DNA of 64,000 nt from HGM04593 sp045631205 (GCA_045631205.1 JAZQUI010000012.1:73454-137453); one strand, 5' to 3'. Positions 34,949-43,469 are shown, counted from the first letter of the stretch. Translations and numbers: made by a program. Notes: generated by a model not told the origin, from the sequence alone.

Positions 34949-36217
34949 TTAGATGGAACGTGTTATGGTCTGGTCTCTGTCGGGGCCTATTGAGATATAC
35001 TTCACAGGTACACCCAACTCATCCTCGAGGAATTTGATATAATCCTTGAATGCCTGGGGCAATTCTTCCTCGCTTTTGAGTTGTGTGAGGTCGGTCATCC
35101 AGCCTTTGAGTTCGGTATATACAGGCTCCACACCTTCAATGTCATAGGGGAGGTGTGTGAGTGTCTCACCATTCTTCTTGTAAGCAATACAAGCTTTTAT
35201 TGTGGGGAAGGTGTCGAGTACGTCGCTCTTCATAAGTATGAGGTGGGTAACGCCGTTGATCATTATTGTGTATTTGAGAGCAACAAGGTCAATCCAACCG
35301 CAACGACGCTCGCGGCCTGTTACAGCGCCATATTCGTGGCCACGGTCGCGCATCTCTTTGCCTGTCTCATCGAAAAGCTCGGTGGGGAAGGGGCCTGCAC
35401 CAACACGTGTACAGTATGCTTTTGTTATACCATAGACATTGCCGATTCTGTTGGGGGCAATGCCAAGGCCTGTGCATGCTCCTGCACACACGGTGTTTGA
35501 TGATGTCACGAATGGGTAGCTACCGAAGTCAATATCGAGCATACTGCCCTGTGCGCCCTCGCCGAGTACGCTTTTACCCTCGTTGATGAGGTCGTTGATC
35601 ATCTGCTCGCTGTCGATGAGGCGGAAGTTCTTGAGATATTCAATGCCTTCGAGCCATGTTTTTTCCATCTCTGTGATGTCGTAGCTGTAATTCAAGCTTT
35701 TGAGTATATCCTCGTGGCGTGCCTTTGCTGCGGCATACTTAGCCTCGAAGTTTTCGAGAATGTCACCAACTCGCAAACCGTTGCGGCTAATCTTGTCGGT
35801 GTATGTGGGGCCGATACCCTTACCGGTTGTACCTACCTTTGCATCGCCTTTTGCAGCCTCGTAAGCTGCGTCAAGTATGCGGTGGGTGGGGAGTATGAGG
35901 TGTGCCTTTTTCGATATAAAGAGGTTCTTGGTGAGGTCGTATCCGGCTTTTACAAGGTCCTCGGCCTCTCCTTTGAAGAGTGCGGGGTCGAGTACAACAC
36001 CGTTACCGATGATATTTGTCTGTCCGCCCTGGAAAATTCCCGAAGGAATTGAACGCAACACAAACTTTTTACCATTGAACTCAAGTGTGTGTCCAGCATT
36101 GGGGCCGCCTTGGAAACGGGCTACCACATCATACTTGGGGGTGAGAACGTCCACAATTTTTCCTTTACCTTCGTCGCCCCATTGAAGTCCTAAAAGTACG
36201 TCGATATTCTGCTTCAT
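34949..36217 (-). CDS. purA: Adenylosuccinate synthetase
   Basis: A 422-residue enzyme with the family P-loop GLQWGDEGKGKIVD at the N-terminus, RFQGGPNAGHT, GTTGKGIGPTYTDKISRNGLRVGD, EGAQGSMLDIDFGSYPFVTSS and the GRERRCGW stretch. It joins IMP and aspartate using GTP to make adenylosuccinate, the first committed step to AMP. It begins 4 bases after the Fur-family regulator stop, an arrangement that puts AMP synthesis under the promoter of the regulator. Confidence 0.98.
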   Translation of the reverse strand: MKQNIDVLLGLQWGDEGKGKIVDVLTPKYDVVARFQGGPNAGHTLEFNGKKFVLRSIPSGIFQGGQTNIIGNGVVLDPALFKGEAEDLVKAGYDLTKNLFISKKAHLILPTHRILDAAYEAAKGDAKVGTTGKGIGPTYTDKISRNGLRVGDILENFEAKYAAAKARHEDILKSLNYSYDITEMEKTWLEGIEYLKNFRLIDSEQMINDLINEGKSVLGEGAQGSMLDIDFGSYPFVTSSNTVCAGACTGLGIAPNRIGNVYGITKAYCTRVGAGPFPTELFDETGKEMRDRGHEYGAVTGRERRCGWIDLVALKYTIMINGVTHLILMKSDVLDTFPTIKACIAYKKNGETLTHLPYDIEGVEPVYTELKGWMTDLTQLKSEEELPQAFKDYIKFLEDELGVPVKYISIGPDRDQTITRSI

Positions 36218-36221
36218 TATT

Positions 36222-36692
36222 CTAACTTTTTTTTACTCTCGCTCTGCGTCGTTTTGCTGCCTGGTGGCACTTGTTGCATAACCCGTAGATGTAAAGAGAG
36301 TAATGGGTTAAATGAAATTTTTTTATACTAGTTGTTAATTTGTCTGTTATATCCAGGTTGTTTATCTCTACCACTTTGTGGCAGTTTGTACATACCATGT
36401 GCCCTTTACCGCTGTTGAAGCATTTCTCGTATTTCGACTCTTGCCCGAATTGGTGGTGGGTTACAAGGTTTGCGTTTATGAGCAACGCAATTGTGTTGTA
36501 TATGGTTGCACGGCTCACTCGGAATTTTTCATTTTCCTCCATATGTTTAAGCAAAGTTTCTATATCGAAACTGCCGTTTATGGAGTAGATGGCTTTGAGA
36601 ATGGCATAGCGCTCGGGGGTACAGCGCATCTTGTTAACCTTCAAATAGTCGGTCAAAATCTGCTCTATCGTTTCCTCGTAAGTGCTATTCAT
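36222..36692 (-). CDS. Fur-family metal-responsive repressor
   Basis: The open frame extends to 36848, but a -7 element at 36720-36713 lies inside that extension, so the ATG at 36692 (MNSTYEETIEQIL) is the sensible start, giving 156 residues. The N-terminal winged helix (MRCTPERYAILKAIYSINGSF and VSRATIYNTIALL) precedes a dimerisation domain with two CxxC pairs (CTNC and CNKC) that would bind structural zinc. It could be Fur, PerR or Zur-like; the metal cannot be told from sequence. It is the first gene of the operon with purA, the zinc peptidase and hisS, and could repress its own operon. Confidence 0.9.
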   Translation of the reverse strand: MNSTYEETIEQILTDYLKVNKMRCTPERYAILKAIYSINGSFDIETLLKHMEENEKFRVSRATIYNTIALLINANLVTHHQFGQESKYEKCFNSGKGHMVCTNCHKVVEINNLDITDKLTTSIKKFHLTHYSLYIYGLCNKCHQAAKRRRARVKKS

Positions 36693-36712
36693 TCTTTCCG
36701 GAGTATTGCATA

Positions 36713-36720
36713 CAAAGTTA
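36713..36720 (-). promoter_or_regulatory. -7 element for the Fur-regulator/purA operon
   Basis: The minus strand reads TAACTTTG (36720-36713), matching TAnnTTTG, and lies 20 bases upstream of the regulator ATG. It fixes that start. No well-spaced -33 box is seen. Confidence 0.55.
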
Positions 36721-36840
36721 CCTCTTTTTTTTACAATATATGCCGATATACTCTCTTTTTTATTGAAGTTTGTGTGAAAATGTGGCTTAATATCCTTTAC
36801 CTCATGCCAAAAGGCTGTATAAAGTGACCATAAATAGATT

Positions 36841-37482
36841 TTACGCAATGTAGTCGGATATCATTGCGGATAGCTTGCTCTCTTCACCTGCTAGTGATAC
36901 CATTTCCCCGGCCTTGCTGCTGTCGTTGTCTATGTAACTGCAAAGTGCTGTGAATGCGATGCGTGCAACCACGCTGTCGCAGTCGGTGCCGAAAAGTTCT
37001 GTTATTTGTTTCTGGAATGTTTTTTCCTCGGCGGGTGATAGCTCTGTGCCGCTTCTGAATATATGGGTGAGGGTGAGATAACCACAGTAACGCGAAAGCC
37101 CTTTGTTCTCCTCAATCCACTTTAAAGCATCGGCCGGTGCTGTGGGGAGCTTGCGCAAAATGTTCATTGCAAGGTGGTCGGCAATTTCGGTAAATGGGGT
37201 TTCTGCTATCCACTTGTCGGAAACTTCGGCATAAGAATCTTGTGGCAAAAGAAATATTGCCAGCAGTTTGCACTCTCTTATATTTTCCTGCCACAAGGCT
37301 TCGGCAAGTTCCTTGTCTTGCTGGTAGTCCTGTGCTATGGCTTTGAGGCGTGGTACTTCGACTCCGAAGTTTATTTTGTAGTCGAGCCCCTGTCTGCGCT
37401 GGTGGGTGGAAACTATCCCGTTCATCGATAGTCTGAGGCTCTGTTTTATTTTCTTTGTTGTTTCGTGTAAATGTTCAGTCAT
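36841..37482 (-). CDS. AlkD-like DNA alkylation repair family protein
   Basis: A 213-residue all-helical protein of the AlkD/DNA-alkylation-repair HEAT-like family. The stretch YKINFGVEVPRLKAIAQDY followed by ALWQENIRECKLLAIFLL matches the family core; helical pairs continue to the end. Characterised AlkD enzymes excise N3- and N7-alkylpurines; several relatives have no shown glycosylase activity, so catalysis here is not certain. It begins 6 bases after the AraC-type regulator, so the two form one operon, which suggests regulated expression. Confidence 0.82.
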   Translation of the reverse strand: MTEHLHETTKKIKQSLRLSMNGIVSTHQRRQGLDYKINFGVEVPRLKAIAQDYQQDKELAEALWQENIRECKLLAIFLLPQDSYAEVSDKWIAETPFTEIADHLAMNILRKLPTAPADALKWIEENKGLSRYCGYLTLTHIFRSGTELSPAEEKTFQKQITELFGTDCDSVVARIAFTALCSYIDNDSSKAGEMVSLAGEESKLSAMISDYIA

Positions 37483-37488
37483 TCTTTT

Positions 37489-37929
37489 TTACTTTGTGGT
37501 AAAGTTACGCTTTCTGTAACTGTTTGGTGTCTCGCCCATTATGCGATAGAATGAGGCGTAGAACGATTGTCTGTTGGCAAAGCCCACGGAAAGACCAATC
37601 TCTTCTATTGTCATGTTGGCAAATCTCTTGTCGGTCATGCAATAGAGTGACTCCTTTATGCGGTATTCATTTACAAGACATGAGAAATTAGTCTTGAATC
37701 TTGAGTTTATGACAGCCGACAGATAACGAGTGTTGGTGTTTAGCTCTTGTGCAAGTTCCTTGGCCGAAAAATCCTTGTTGCGGTATCGCTTCTCAATAAC
37801 TATGATGCCGAGGATTTTTTCGTATAATTCATCGGCCAGTTCGGGACGTATGAGGTTGCGATAGTGCGCATTTTTCTCTATCTTATCCTTTATGTTGTAA
37901 GGTCGTGTGGATTTTTCAGTCATAACCAT
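37489..37929 (-). CDS. Short AraC-family DNA-binding regulator
   Basis: A strong promoter (37977-37945) lies within the longest open frame (to 37965), so the ATG at 37929, or the one at 37923, is preferred; the product is about 146 residues. The C-terminal 100 residues form the two-helix-turn-helix AraC domain: KDFSAKELAQELNTNTRYLSAVINSRF and MTIEEIGLSVGFANRQSFYASFYRIMGETPNSYRK. There is only a short N-terminal part (about 45 residues), so no ordinary sensing domain. It is co-transcribed with the AlkD-like gene 6 bases on, and may control it. The signal is unknown. Confidence 0.88.
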   Translation of the reverse strand: MVMTEKSTRPYNIKDKIEKNAHYRNLIRPELADELYEKILGIIVIEKRYRNKDFSAKELAQELNTNTRYLSAVINSRFKTNFSCLVNEYRIKESLYCMTDKRFANMTIEEIGLSVGFANRQSFYASFYRIMGETPNSYRKRNFTTK

Positions 37930-37944
37930 ATTTCTTTGTTTTCC

Positions 37945-37977
37945 CAAATGTAATAATTTTTCCATAAATGAGACAAA
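37945..37977 (-). promoter_or_regulatory. Promoter of the AraC/AlkD operon
   Basis: Minus-strand TTTG (37977-37974), 21-base spacer and TACATTTG (37952-37945) match the Bacteroidota consensus. The predicted start near 37938 leaves a very short leader before the ATG at 37929. Confidence 0.65.
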
Positions 37978-38115
37978 TTTTGTTTTGTGAAAAATAGTGG
38001 CTCCTTAGGGAAATTCAACGAAATGGTTTATTTAGATGTTGAACAGTCGTAAAAAAACGACGTTTTTTTTATGGCAAAAGACAATCTTTTGACCAAAAAC
38101 TGCGTAGCTCTCGCC

Positions 38116-38907
38116 TTATCGCTGTGGTGTAGCCATCATTTTGGATATTTTTCGTCGGCAGCGTCGTGCAGCGTCGTGCAGGCCAAGGTCCTTTAAAAGC
38201 TCGGCGCGCAGAATGTGGTAATTGATGTTTTCTGGTGCAAGTTCTATTGCTTTGTCAACATCTTGCAGGGCGAGCTCATTCTGTTTCTGTGTACGTTCCA
38301 GGCTGCTGCGAGCAATGTAATATTCGGGATTGTTGGGGTACTCCTCTATCAGTGTTTCAAGCATCATTAGGCTCTCGTTTATGTTACCTTCCTTTTCGTA
38401 AAGCAGTGCGAGTCCCAAACGTGCTTCGGTGTCGTTGTTGTTGAGCGAAATTAGTTTTATATAGTCTTGCTTGCCATTTTTGTATTCTCCGGCTTGTGTA
38501 TAGGCGTATGCTCTGAAACGTACGATATCGTTATTGTTTGGTTGCCGGGTGAGAATTCTGTTGTAGCAATCAATGGCTGCTTTTGCACTGTCGAGTTCAA
38601 GCAATATATTGCCGCGTTGTGTGAGAAGTGCAATGTTGGTTGAATCGAGTGCAAGTGCTTTTGCGTAGCTCTCGGCTGCGCTCTCTTTTTTGCCACACAT
38701 ACGTTGTGAGTATCCGAGATTGGTGAGTGTGTATATCTTCTCCTTTTTGTCTGTGGCTGCATTTGCCGCGCGGTTAAAATATTCGGCAGCCAACTTGTAT
38801 TCCTTTTGTTCAATATGTTTTTTGCCGCTCTCGCAGAGTTCTGTGTAACTTTGTGCAGAAGAGGCCTGTATTATGGTCAGTATTGATATAAATGTAAAAA
38901 ATCTCAT
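38116..38907 (-). CDS. Secreted tetratricopeptide-repeat protein
   Basis: The longest frame begins with a GTG at 38925, but a -7 element just upstream (38935-38928) puts the transcript start near 38921, so the ATG at 38907 is chosen (263 residues). A signal peptide (MRFFTFISILTIIQASSAQS) is followed by six or seven TPR units, for example CESGKKHIEQKEYKLAAEYF, ESYAKALALDSTNIALLTQR and IDCYNRILTRQPNNNDIVRF. TPRs bind protein partners; this one probably acts in the periplasm. No partner can be named. It is a single-gene unit. Confidence 0.85.
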   Translation of the reverse strand: MRFFTFISILTIIQASSAQSYTELCESGKKHIEQKEYKLAAEYFNRAANAATDKKEKIYTLTNLGYSQRMCGKKESAAESYAKALALDSTNIALLTQRGNILLELDSAKAAIDCYNRILTRQPNNNDIVRFRAYAYTQAGEYKNGKQDYIKLISLNNNDTEARLGLALLYEKEGNINESLMMLETLIEEYPNNPEYYIARSSLERTQKQNELALQDVDKAIELAPENINYHILRAELLKDLGLHDAARRCRRKISKMMATPQR

Positions 38908-38927
38908 AGTCTTGTCTCTTTTCACTG

Positions 38928-38935
38928 CGAAGGTA
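38928..38935 (-). promoter_or_regulatory. -7 element for the TPR-protein gene
   Basis: The minus strand reads TACCTTCG, one base from TAnnTTTG, 20 bases upstream of the preferred ATG. No -33 TTTG is clear. Confidence 0.4.
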
Positions 38936-38970
38936 GTACAATTAATGTTTAAGTATTGTTAAAGTTGTGT

Positions 38971-39018
38971 ATAATATTGCAAAAGGCTACCTTTTGGGGT
39001 AGCCTTTTGCAATATTAT
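38971..39018. terminator. Hairpin terminator downstream of the fucose permease gene
   Basis: A perfect 21-bp inverted repeat (38971-38991 and 38998-39018, containing GCAAAAGGCTACC) with a 6-base loop lies 9 bases beyond the permease stop and upstream of the TPR promoter region. It is AT-rich at the outer end. Confidence 0.85.
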
Positions 39019-39027
39019 GAATTAAAG

Positions 39028-40347
39028 TCAGTTTGTTTCTTTAAATCTTTGGTTTGTACGGTAGCCGTATATGGTTATTACAATAAAGCATATAAGCGGC
39101 AGAATGAAAGATATGTGGGTTGCAGGTTCACCTGCGATAGTTCCCATATCAATCATTGTTGCTTGCAAAGGAGGGAGTACCGAGCCGCCGAGTATGGCCA
39201 TAATAAGGCCGGCTGCACCAAATTTTGCATCTTCGCCAAGGCCACGCAATGCAATACCATATATAGTTGGGAACATAAGCGACATACAAGCCGATATTGC
39301 AACGAGGCAATAAAGTCCGTAGATGTTTTCACATACTATTGCACCGGTGGTAAATAAGCAACCGCCTGTGGCAAGTATGGTGAGCAACAGACCCGGTTTG
39401 ATAAAACGCAACAGGAATGTGCAAATAAAACGGCTGCAACAGAAAATTACCATAGCAATAATGTTGTATTTCTGCGAGAGCACTTCGGCAGCTCTTTCTT
39501 CCATACCATCGAGCATAAAGATGTGTGTGCCATATTGTATGATGAAAGTCCAGCACATTGTCTGTGCTCCCACATAGAAGAACTGTGCAACAACGCCTTC
39601 GCGGTAGTTGCTGATGGCTGCCAATCTTTTTATTGTGGGAATAAGGTTTATGCTTGTATCCTTGTCGCCATTTTTGGGCATTCTTGTAAAGAATATCAAC
39701 AGGAAGATTATTGCAATAACGATGCCTATCGCAAGGTAGGGGGCTGTGAGTACATCAAGGTCGGCTTGTTTCAAGGCTTCGAACTCGCTGTCTCCCAACA
39801 ACGCACGCTCGTTTGTGCTCAGGGGGTTGAGCTTTGCCTGAATAAAGTTCATTGCCACATACATACCCATAAGCGAACCAATGGGGTTGAATGCCTGGGC
39901 AAGGTTAAGGCGTTGTGTGGCGGTCTCTTCGCTTCCCATAGAGAGAATGTAGGGGTTTGCACTTGTTTCCAGGAAAGAGAGGCCGCAAGTGAGTATAAAG
40001 TAAGCCATAAGGAAGGGGAAGTATGCTCCGCTCATCTTTGCGGGAAAGAACAGCAAAGCTCCCACTGCATACAGAGCAAGTCCCAAAAGGATACCGGCCT
40101 TATAAGAAAATTTTCTTATAAAGATTGCTGCCGGAAGAGCCATTACAAAATAACCGGCATAAAAGGCTACCTGTACCAAAGTTCCTTCCGTTACGTTCAT
40201 ACGGAAAATCTTTGAGAAAGCTTTTACCATAGGGTGTGTAATGTCGTTGGCAAAGCCCCAAAGTGCGAAACAGGAGGTAATAAGGATGAAAGGAAGAAGA
40301 TAACTCACTCCGTCTTTCGATAAGATACTGAATTCCTTTTTGCTCAT
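39028..40347 (-). CDS. fucP: FucP-type sugar (L-fucose) proton symporter, MFS
   Basis: A 439-residue, 12-helix major-facilitator protein. CFALWGFANDITHPMV in TM1 and GLSFLETSANPYILSMG in TM4 hold the acidic residues equivalent to the proton/substrate pair of E. coli FucP; LAQAFNPIGSLMGMYVA is also typical. FucP takes up L-fucose with a proton; relatives in the same family carry glucose or galactose, so specificity is likely but unproven. No fucose isomerase, kinase or aldolase gene is adjacent. A tRNA gene lies 56 bases upstream on the same strand with no terminator between. A GH29 fucosidase at 54280 could supply substrate. Confidence 0.85.
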   Translation of the reverse strand: MSKKEFSILSKDGVSYLLPFILITSCFALWGFANDITHPMVKAFSKIFRMNVTEGTLVQVAFYAGYFVMALPAAIFIRKFSYKAGILLGLALYAVGALLFFPAKMSGAYFPFLMAYFILTCGLSFLETSANPYILSMGSEETATQRLNLAQAFNPIGSLMGMYVAMNFIQAKLNPLSTNERALLGDSEFEALKQADLDVLTAPYLAIGIVIAIIFLLIFFTRMPKNGDKDTSINLIPTIKRLAAISNYREGVVAQFFYVGAQTMCWTFIIQYGTHIFMLDGMEERAAEVLSQKYNIIAMVIFCCSRFICTFLLRFIKPGLLLTILATGGCLFTTGAIVCENIYGLYCLVAISACMSLMFPTIYGIALRGLGEDAKFGAAGLIMAILGGSVLPPLQATMIDMGTIAGEPATHISFILPLICFIVITIYGYRTNQRFKETN

Positions 40348-40403
40348 TTTATGTATAAGTTTTTAATGGGCTCTTTTTGTCATTTGTTTAGTAGATAACA
40401 TTG

Positions 40404-40475
40404 TACCCCCGTTGGGAATCGAACCCAAATTTAAGGTTTAGGAAACCTTCGTTCTATCCATTGAACTACAAGGGC
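40404..40475 (-). tRNA. tRNA-Arg (anticodon CCU)
   Basis: The minus strand folds as a 72-nt cloverleaf. Acceptor GCCCTTG pairs with CGGGGGT, including three G-U wobbles (G1-U72, U5-G68 and U6-G67). The D arm is GTTC/GAAC, the anticodon stem AAGGT/ACCTT encloses loop TTCCTAA (anticodon CCU, reading AGG), and the T arm is TTGGG/CCCAA with TTCGATT. The discriminator is A. The 3' CCA is not encoded, so the CCA-adding enzyme nearby is needed. Confidence 0.93.
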
Positions 40476-40514
40476 ATAACCATTGGTGTGAAAATTCTCA
40501 ATGCTTTTGCGTTG

Positions 40515-40522
40515 CGAAGATA
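40515..40522 (-). promoter_or_regulatory. -7 element for tRNA-Arg
   Basis: The minus strand reads TATCTTCG (near TAnnTTTG), 40 bases upstream of the mature tRNA 5' end. No separate promoter is seen for the permease gene downstream. Confidence 0.45.
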
Positions 40523-40606
40523 GAAATTTTATTTGCAATCGTCAAATGTCGAATTGTCAAAATAAATTTTTCTGTTTAAAATTGCTGTTTTGTTGTGATT
40601 AATGTA

Positions 40607-41872
40607 TCACTTGTTTATGGGTTGAACTGAAAATTGCATACTGTTGCCTGTTGCTCGTTGCAGTTCGGTCCACTTTACGGCTTTGTTGAAAAGCGATTCA
40701 AGGTAGTTGTTTTCCATTTCGCATCGGCGTTGTTCGGCCGAAATGTAGTCGAGGAAGGTTATCTCTCCCAATTCATATGCCATTTTCTTGCTTCTCACAA
40801 TTTCACCCATCTCATCGACCGTTTGCTGGGTAAATGTTTCGGTTTGTTTAATGGCATAGAGGTATTCGTTGTAGGCCTGCATTACTTCGCTTTGCACGGC
40901 AAGGCGTGCATTTTCGGCCTCCTGGAGACTTTGTTGCACTGTAAGGCGGTCGGCAGTGCGGGCTCCTTTGTTGAAATTGGAGAATTTGAGAGGGATGGCA
41001 ACACCGGCTTTTATGGTTGTGAAATCGGGGTCGTATGGCTCCTCTTTGCGCGCTCCGCGGTTATATGTGGCTCCAATGGTGATATTGAGGTCGGTTCGTC
41101 GTTGCGCGGCATTGAATTTACGTGCAGCTTCGGCTACGTTTACACGACAGAGTGCAGCTTGCAGGTCGGCGCGGTTGTTGGTAGCCCTTTCTATGTATGT
41201 GTCTAAAGCAGCAGGGCTTTCATCTATTTCCAGTGTTCCGGTTCCTTTGATATTTTCGACTCCTTGCAGGTCGCCCATATAATATCCGAGTGTAATGGCT
41301 GTGCTTCTAACGGCTGCTTCGGCATCGAATCGGTTGTTCTGTGCCAAGCCTGCTGTCATTTTGCTGTCGAGCCAGTCGGCTTTTGCAATATCTCCTTTTA
41401 TAAAACGAAGGCTGTCGTTGTGAGCCACTTCTTTAAGTTCATTTTCTACCTTTTGCTCAATTTCAAGTTTTTTTATGGCTTTAATATGTTGGAGATAGGC
41501 AATTGTTGCATCGGCACGAAAATTACGTAAGTACTCTTCAAAAAGAGCCGCTGTCTCTTCTTGTTGTTTTTCGGCAAGTGTTATTCCGCTGCTACGCATT
41601 CCGAATGTGAATGTGCGGCTGAGCTCTCCCTCTATTGCGTAACCAAGTTTCCTGCTCCAATTCTCGTTGCTGCTGTATGTTACGGCTAGCATTGGGTCGT
41701 TGTGCTTTTTGGACGCAGTTGTATTGGCGGCGGCAATATCAATATTGAGACGTTGCGCGGTGAGTGCGATATTGTGGGTGAGCACTCTCTCCATAAACTC
41801 TCCGTATGATATTTCCTGGGCGGCAACAGTCATAGAGAGGGTTGCCCATATTGCGATGAGTATCTTTTTCAT
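40607..41872 (-). CDS. Orphan TolC-family outer-membrane protein
   Basis: A 421-residue TolC-family protein with a signal peptide (ending MTVAAQ). Its repeat segments, including NNRADLQAALCRVNVAEAARKFNAAQRRTDLNITIGATYN and AYELGEITFLDYISAEQRRCEMENNYLESL, resemble the CusC/CzcC branch that usually works with metal-exporting RND pumps. Here no adaptor or pump lies beside it; flanking genes are a tRNA and the CCA-adding enzyme, so it is an orphan channel that might be shared with another pump. A -7 element precedes it. Confidence 0.88.
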   Translation of the reverse strand: MKKILIAIWATLSMTVAAQEISYGEFMERVLTHNIALTAQRLNIDIAAANTTASKKHNDPMLAVTYSSNENWSRKLGYAIEGELSRTFTFGMRSSGITLAEKQQEETAALFEEYLRNFRADATIAYLQHIKAIKKLEIEQKVENELKEVAHNDSLRFIKGDIAKADWLDSKMTAGLAQNNRFDAEAAVRSTAITLGYYMGDLQGVENIKGTGTLEIDESPAALDTYIERATNNRADLQAALCRVNVAEAARKFNAAQRRTDLNITIGATYNRGARKEEPYDPDFTTIKAGVAIPLKFSNFNKGARTADRLTVQQSLQEAENARLAVQSEVMQAYNEYLYAIKQTETFTQQTVDEMGEIVRSKKMAYELGEITFLDYISAEQRRCEMENNYLESLFNKAVKWTELQRATGNSMQFSVQPINK

Positions 41873-41902
41873 TCTTTTTTCGTTTAATCTCTTGGCGAGT
41901 TG

Positions 41903-41910
41903 CGAAGTTA
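41903..41910 (-). promoter_or_regulatory. -7 element for the orphan TolC-family gene
   Basis: The minus strand reads TAACTTCG (41910-41903), one base from consensus, 30 bases upstream of the ATG. Confidence 0.42.
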
Positions 41911-41945
41911 GTGCTAATTATTTGCAAACGGTTTGCAAGGTTTTG

Positions 41946-43379
41946 TCATTCTTTTGGAGAAAGTCCTAACTTGGCTGCCTGCTCAAAAAGATAATTGAGT
42001 GCTGCGTCGTGCTCATTAGGTATTATTCCGTCGAGAATGGCATCTTTAACTGCCGCTTTAAGACGTCCTACCGTGTCGCAGGGGGGCAGGTCGAAGAGGC
42101 GCATAATTTCACCACCATCGACAGGCGGTTGGAAATTGCGTATGCGGTCTTTTTCCTCAATATCTTTAAGTTTTTGTCTTACGGTGCGGAAGTTGTTGAG
42201 GAATTGTTTTTTTCTCTGTTCATTTTTTGATGTGATGTCGGCTTCGCACAGCAACATCAAATCATCAATATCGTCACCGGCGTCAAACAGCAGACGGCGT
42301 ACTGCCGAATCTGTTACCACATCATCGGCAATGGCGATGGGGCGCATGTGCAACCCGACAAGCTTTGCCACATAACGCATCTTTTCGTTCTGCGGCATTT
42401 TGAACTCCCTGAATATGTGTGCAGTCATTCTCTCGCCCACGAAGTTGTGGTTATGGAAAGTCCATTTAAGCACAGGGTCCCAGCGTTTGGTCTTTGGCTT
42501 GCCTATGTCGTGCAACAAGGCAGCCCAGCGCAACCATAGGTTGTCGCTCTTCTTTGCTACATTGTCGAGCACCTCGAGTGTGTGATAGAACATCTCCTTG
42601 TGCCCGTATCCGTTCTTTGTTTCCACTCCCTGCAATGCTGTAAGCTGCGGGAAAATGAGGTCGAGCAATCCGCAACGGTCGAGCTCAATGAATCCTTTTG
42701 ATGGTATGGGTGATAGAAGTATCTTGTTAAGTTCTTCGTTTATTCTTTCGCGCGAGATTATTTTTATACGCTCTTTGTTTTCGCAGAGAGCGTCGAAAGT
42801 TTCGTCATCGATATAAAAGTTCAGTTGTGTGGCAAAACGTATGCAACGCATCATACGCAGCGGGTCGTCGCTGAATGTAATGCCGGGTTCAAGCGGGGTG
42901 CGTATTATGCGGTCTTCAAGGTCGAGCATTCCGTCAAAGGGGTCAACTAACTCGCCAAACCTTTTGCTGTTCAGGCATATAGCCATCGCGTTTATTGTAA
43001 AGTCGCGGCGGTTCTGGTCGTCTTCCAATGTGCCGTCTTCCACTATGGGGTTGCGTGAGTCGTGGCTGTACGATTCGCGGCGTGCCCCCACAAACTCTAT
43101 TTCGTGTTCTCTGTATTTAACCTGTGCTGTACCGAAGTTTGCGTAAACCGACAGGTGTGCCCCTTTTCCCAAACGCTTGCTGAAAGCGCGTGCCATCTCA
43201 ATACCTTTACCCACTACCACAACATCAATGTCGGTTGAGGGGCGTTCAAGGAAAATATCACGAACATACCCTCCGACAACGTAGCACTCCATCTCCAATG
43301 CGTCGGCTGTTTCCGATATTTTACGGAAAATGGGGGTATCGAGCAGTTTGCACAATTCTTCTTTGGTGGGTTTATACAT
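41946..43379 (-). CDS. cca: CCA tRNA nucleotidyltransferase with HD domain
   Basis: A 477-residue class II nucleotidyltransferase. The head has VVGGYVRDIFLERPSTDIDVVVVG with the GG and DxD catalytic motif, then RRDFTINAMA and the DPLRMMRCIRFATQLNF neck; the C-terminal half carries an HD phosphohydrolase domain (HTLEVLDNVAK and WAALLHDIGKPKT). It adds or repairs the 3' CCA of tRNAs, needed here because tRNA-Arg does not encode CCA. It is divergent from the lipoprotein gene at 43470 and has its own promoter. Confidence 0.93.
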   Translation of the reverse strand: MYKPTKEELCKLLDTPIFRKISETADALEMECYVVGGYVRDIFLERPSTDIDVVVVGKGIEMARAFSKRLGKGAHLSVYANFGTAQVKYREHEIEFVGARRESYSHDSRNPIVEDGTLEDDQNRRDFTINAMAICLNSKRFGELVDPFDGMLDLEDRIIRTPLEPGITFSDDPLRMMRCIRFATQLNFYIDDETFDALCENKERIKIISRERINEELNKILLSPIPSKGFIELDRCGLLDLIFPQLTALQGVETKNGYGHKEMFYHTLEVLDNVAKKSDNLWLRWAALLHDIGKPKTKRWDPVLKWTFHNHNFVGERMTAHIFREFKMPQNEKMRYVAKLVGLHMRPIAIADDVVTDSAVRRLLFDAGDDIDDLMLLCEADITSKNEQRKKQFLNNFRTVRQKLKDIEEKDRIRNFQPPVDGGEIMRLFDLPPCDTVGRLKAAVKDAILDGIIPNEHDAALNYLFEQAAKLGLSPKE

Positions 43380-43411
43380 ATTTATATACAGGTTCTGGTT
43401 GTTTGGTTGTG

Positions 43412-43419
43412 CGAAGATA
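43412..43419 (-). promoter_or_regulatory. -7 element for cca
   Basis: The minus strand reads TATCTTCG (43419-43412), 32 bases before the cca ATG. A matching element on the other strand at 43441-43448 serves the divergent gene. Confidence 0.45.
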
Positions 43420-43440
43420 CCTATTTTTGGAGAAAAGTAT

Positions 43441-43448
43441 TATCTTCG
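43441..43448 (+). promoter_or_regulatory. -7 element for the lipoprotein gene
   Basis: TATCTTCG, 21 bases before the ATG at 43470. It is the mirror partner of the cca element, in the same 90-base divergent region. Confidence 0.45.
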
Positions 43449-43469
43449 CAACGATAAAAAAGTCATATT

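Noticed and set aside
36693..36848. N-terminal extension of the Fur-family frame
   Set aside because: A -7 element lies inside it, family members start at the shorter ATG, and it overlaps the AlkD stop.
38030..38075. Terminator for a plus-strand gene (GTCGT/ACGAC with T-run)
   Set aside because: No plus-strand gene ends there, and the 5-bp stem is weak.
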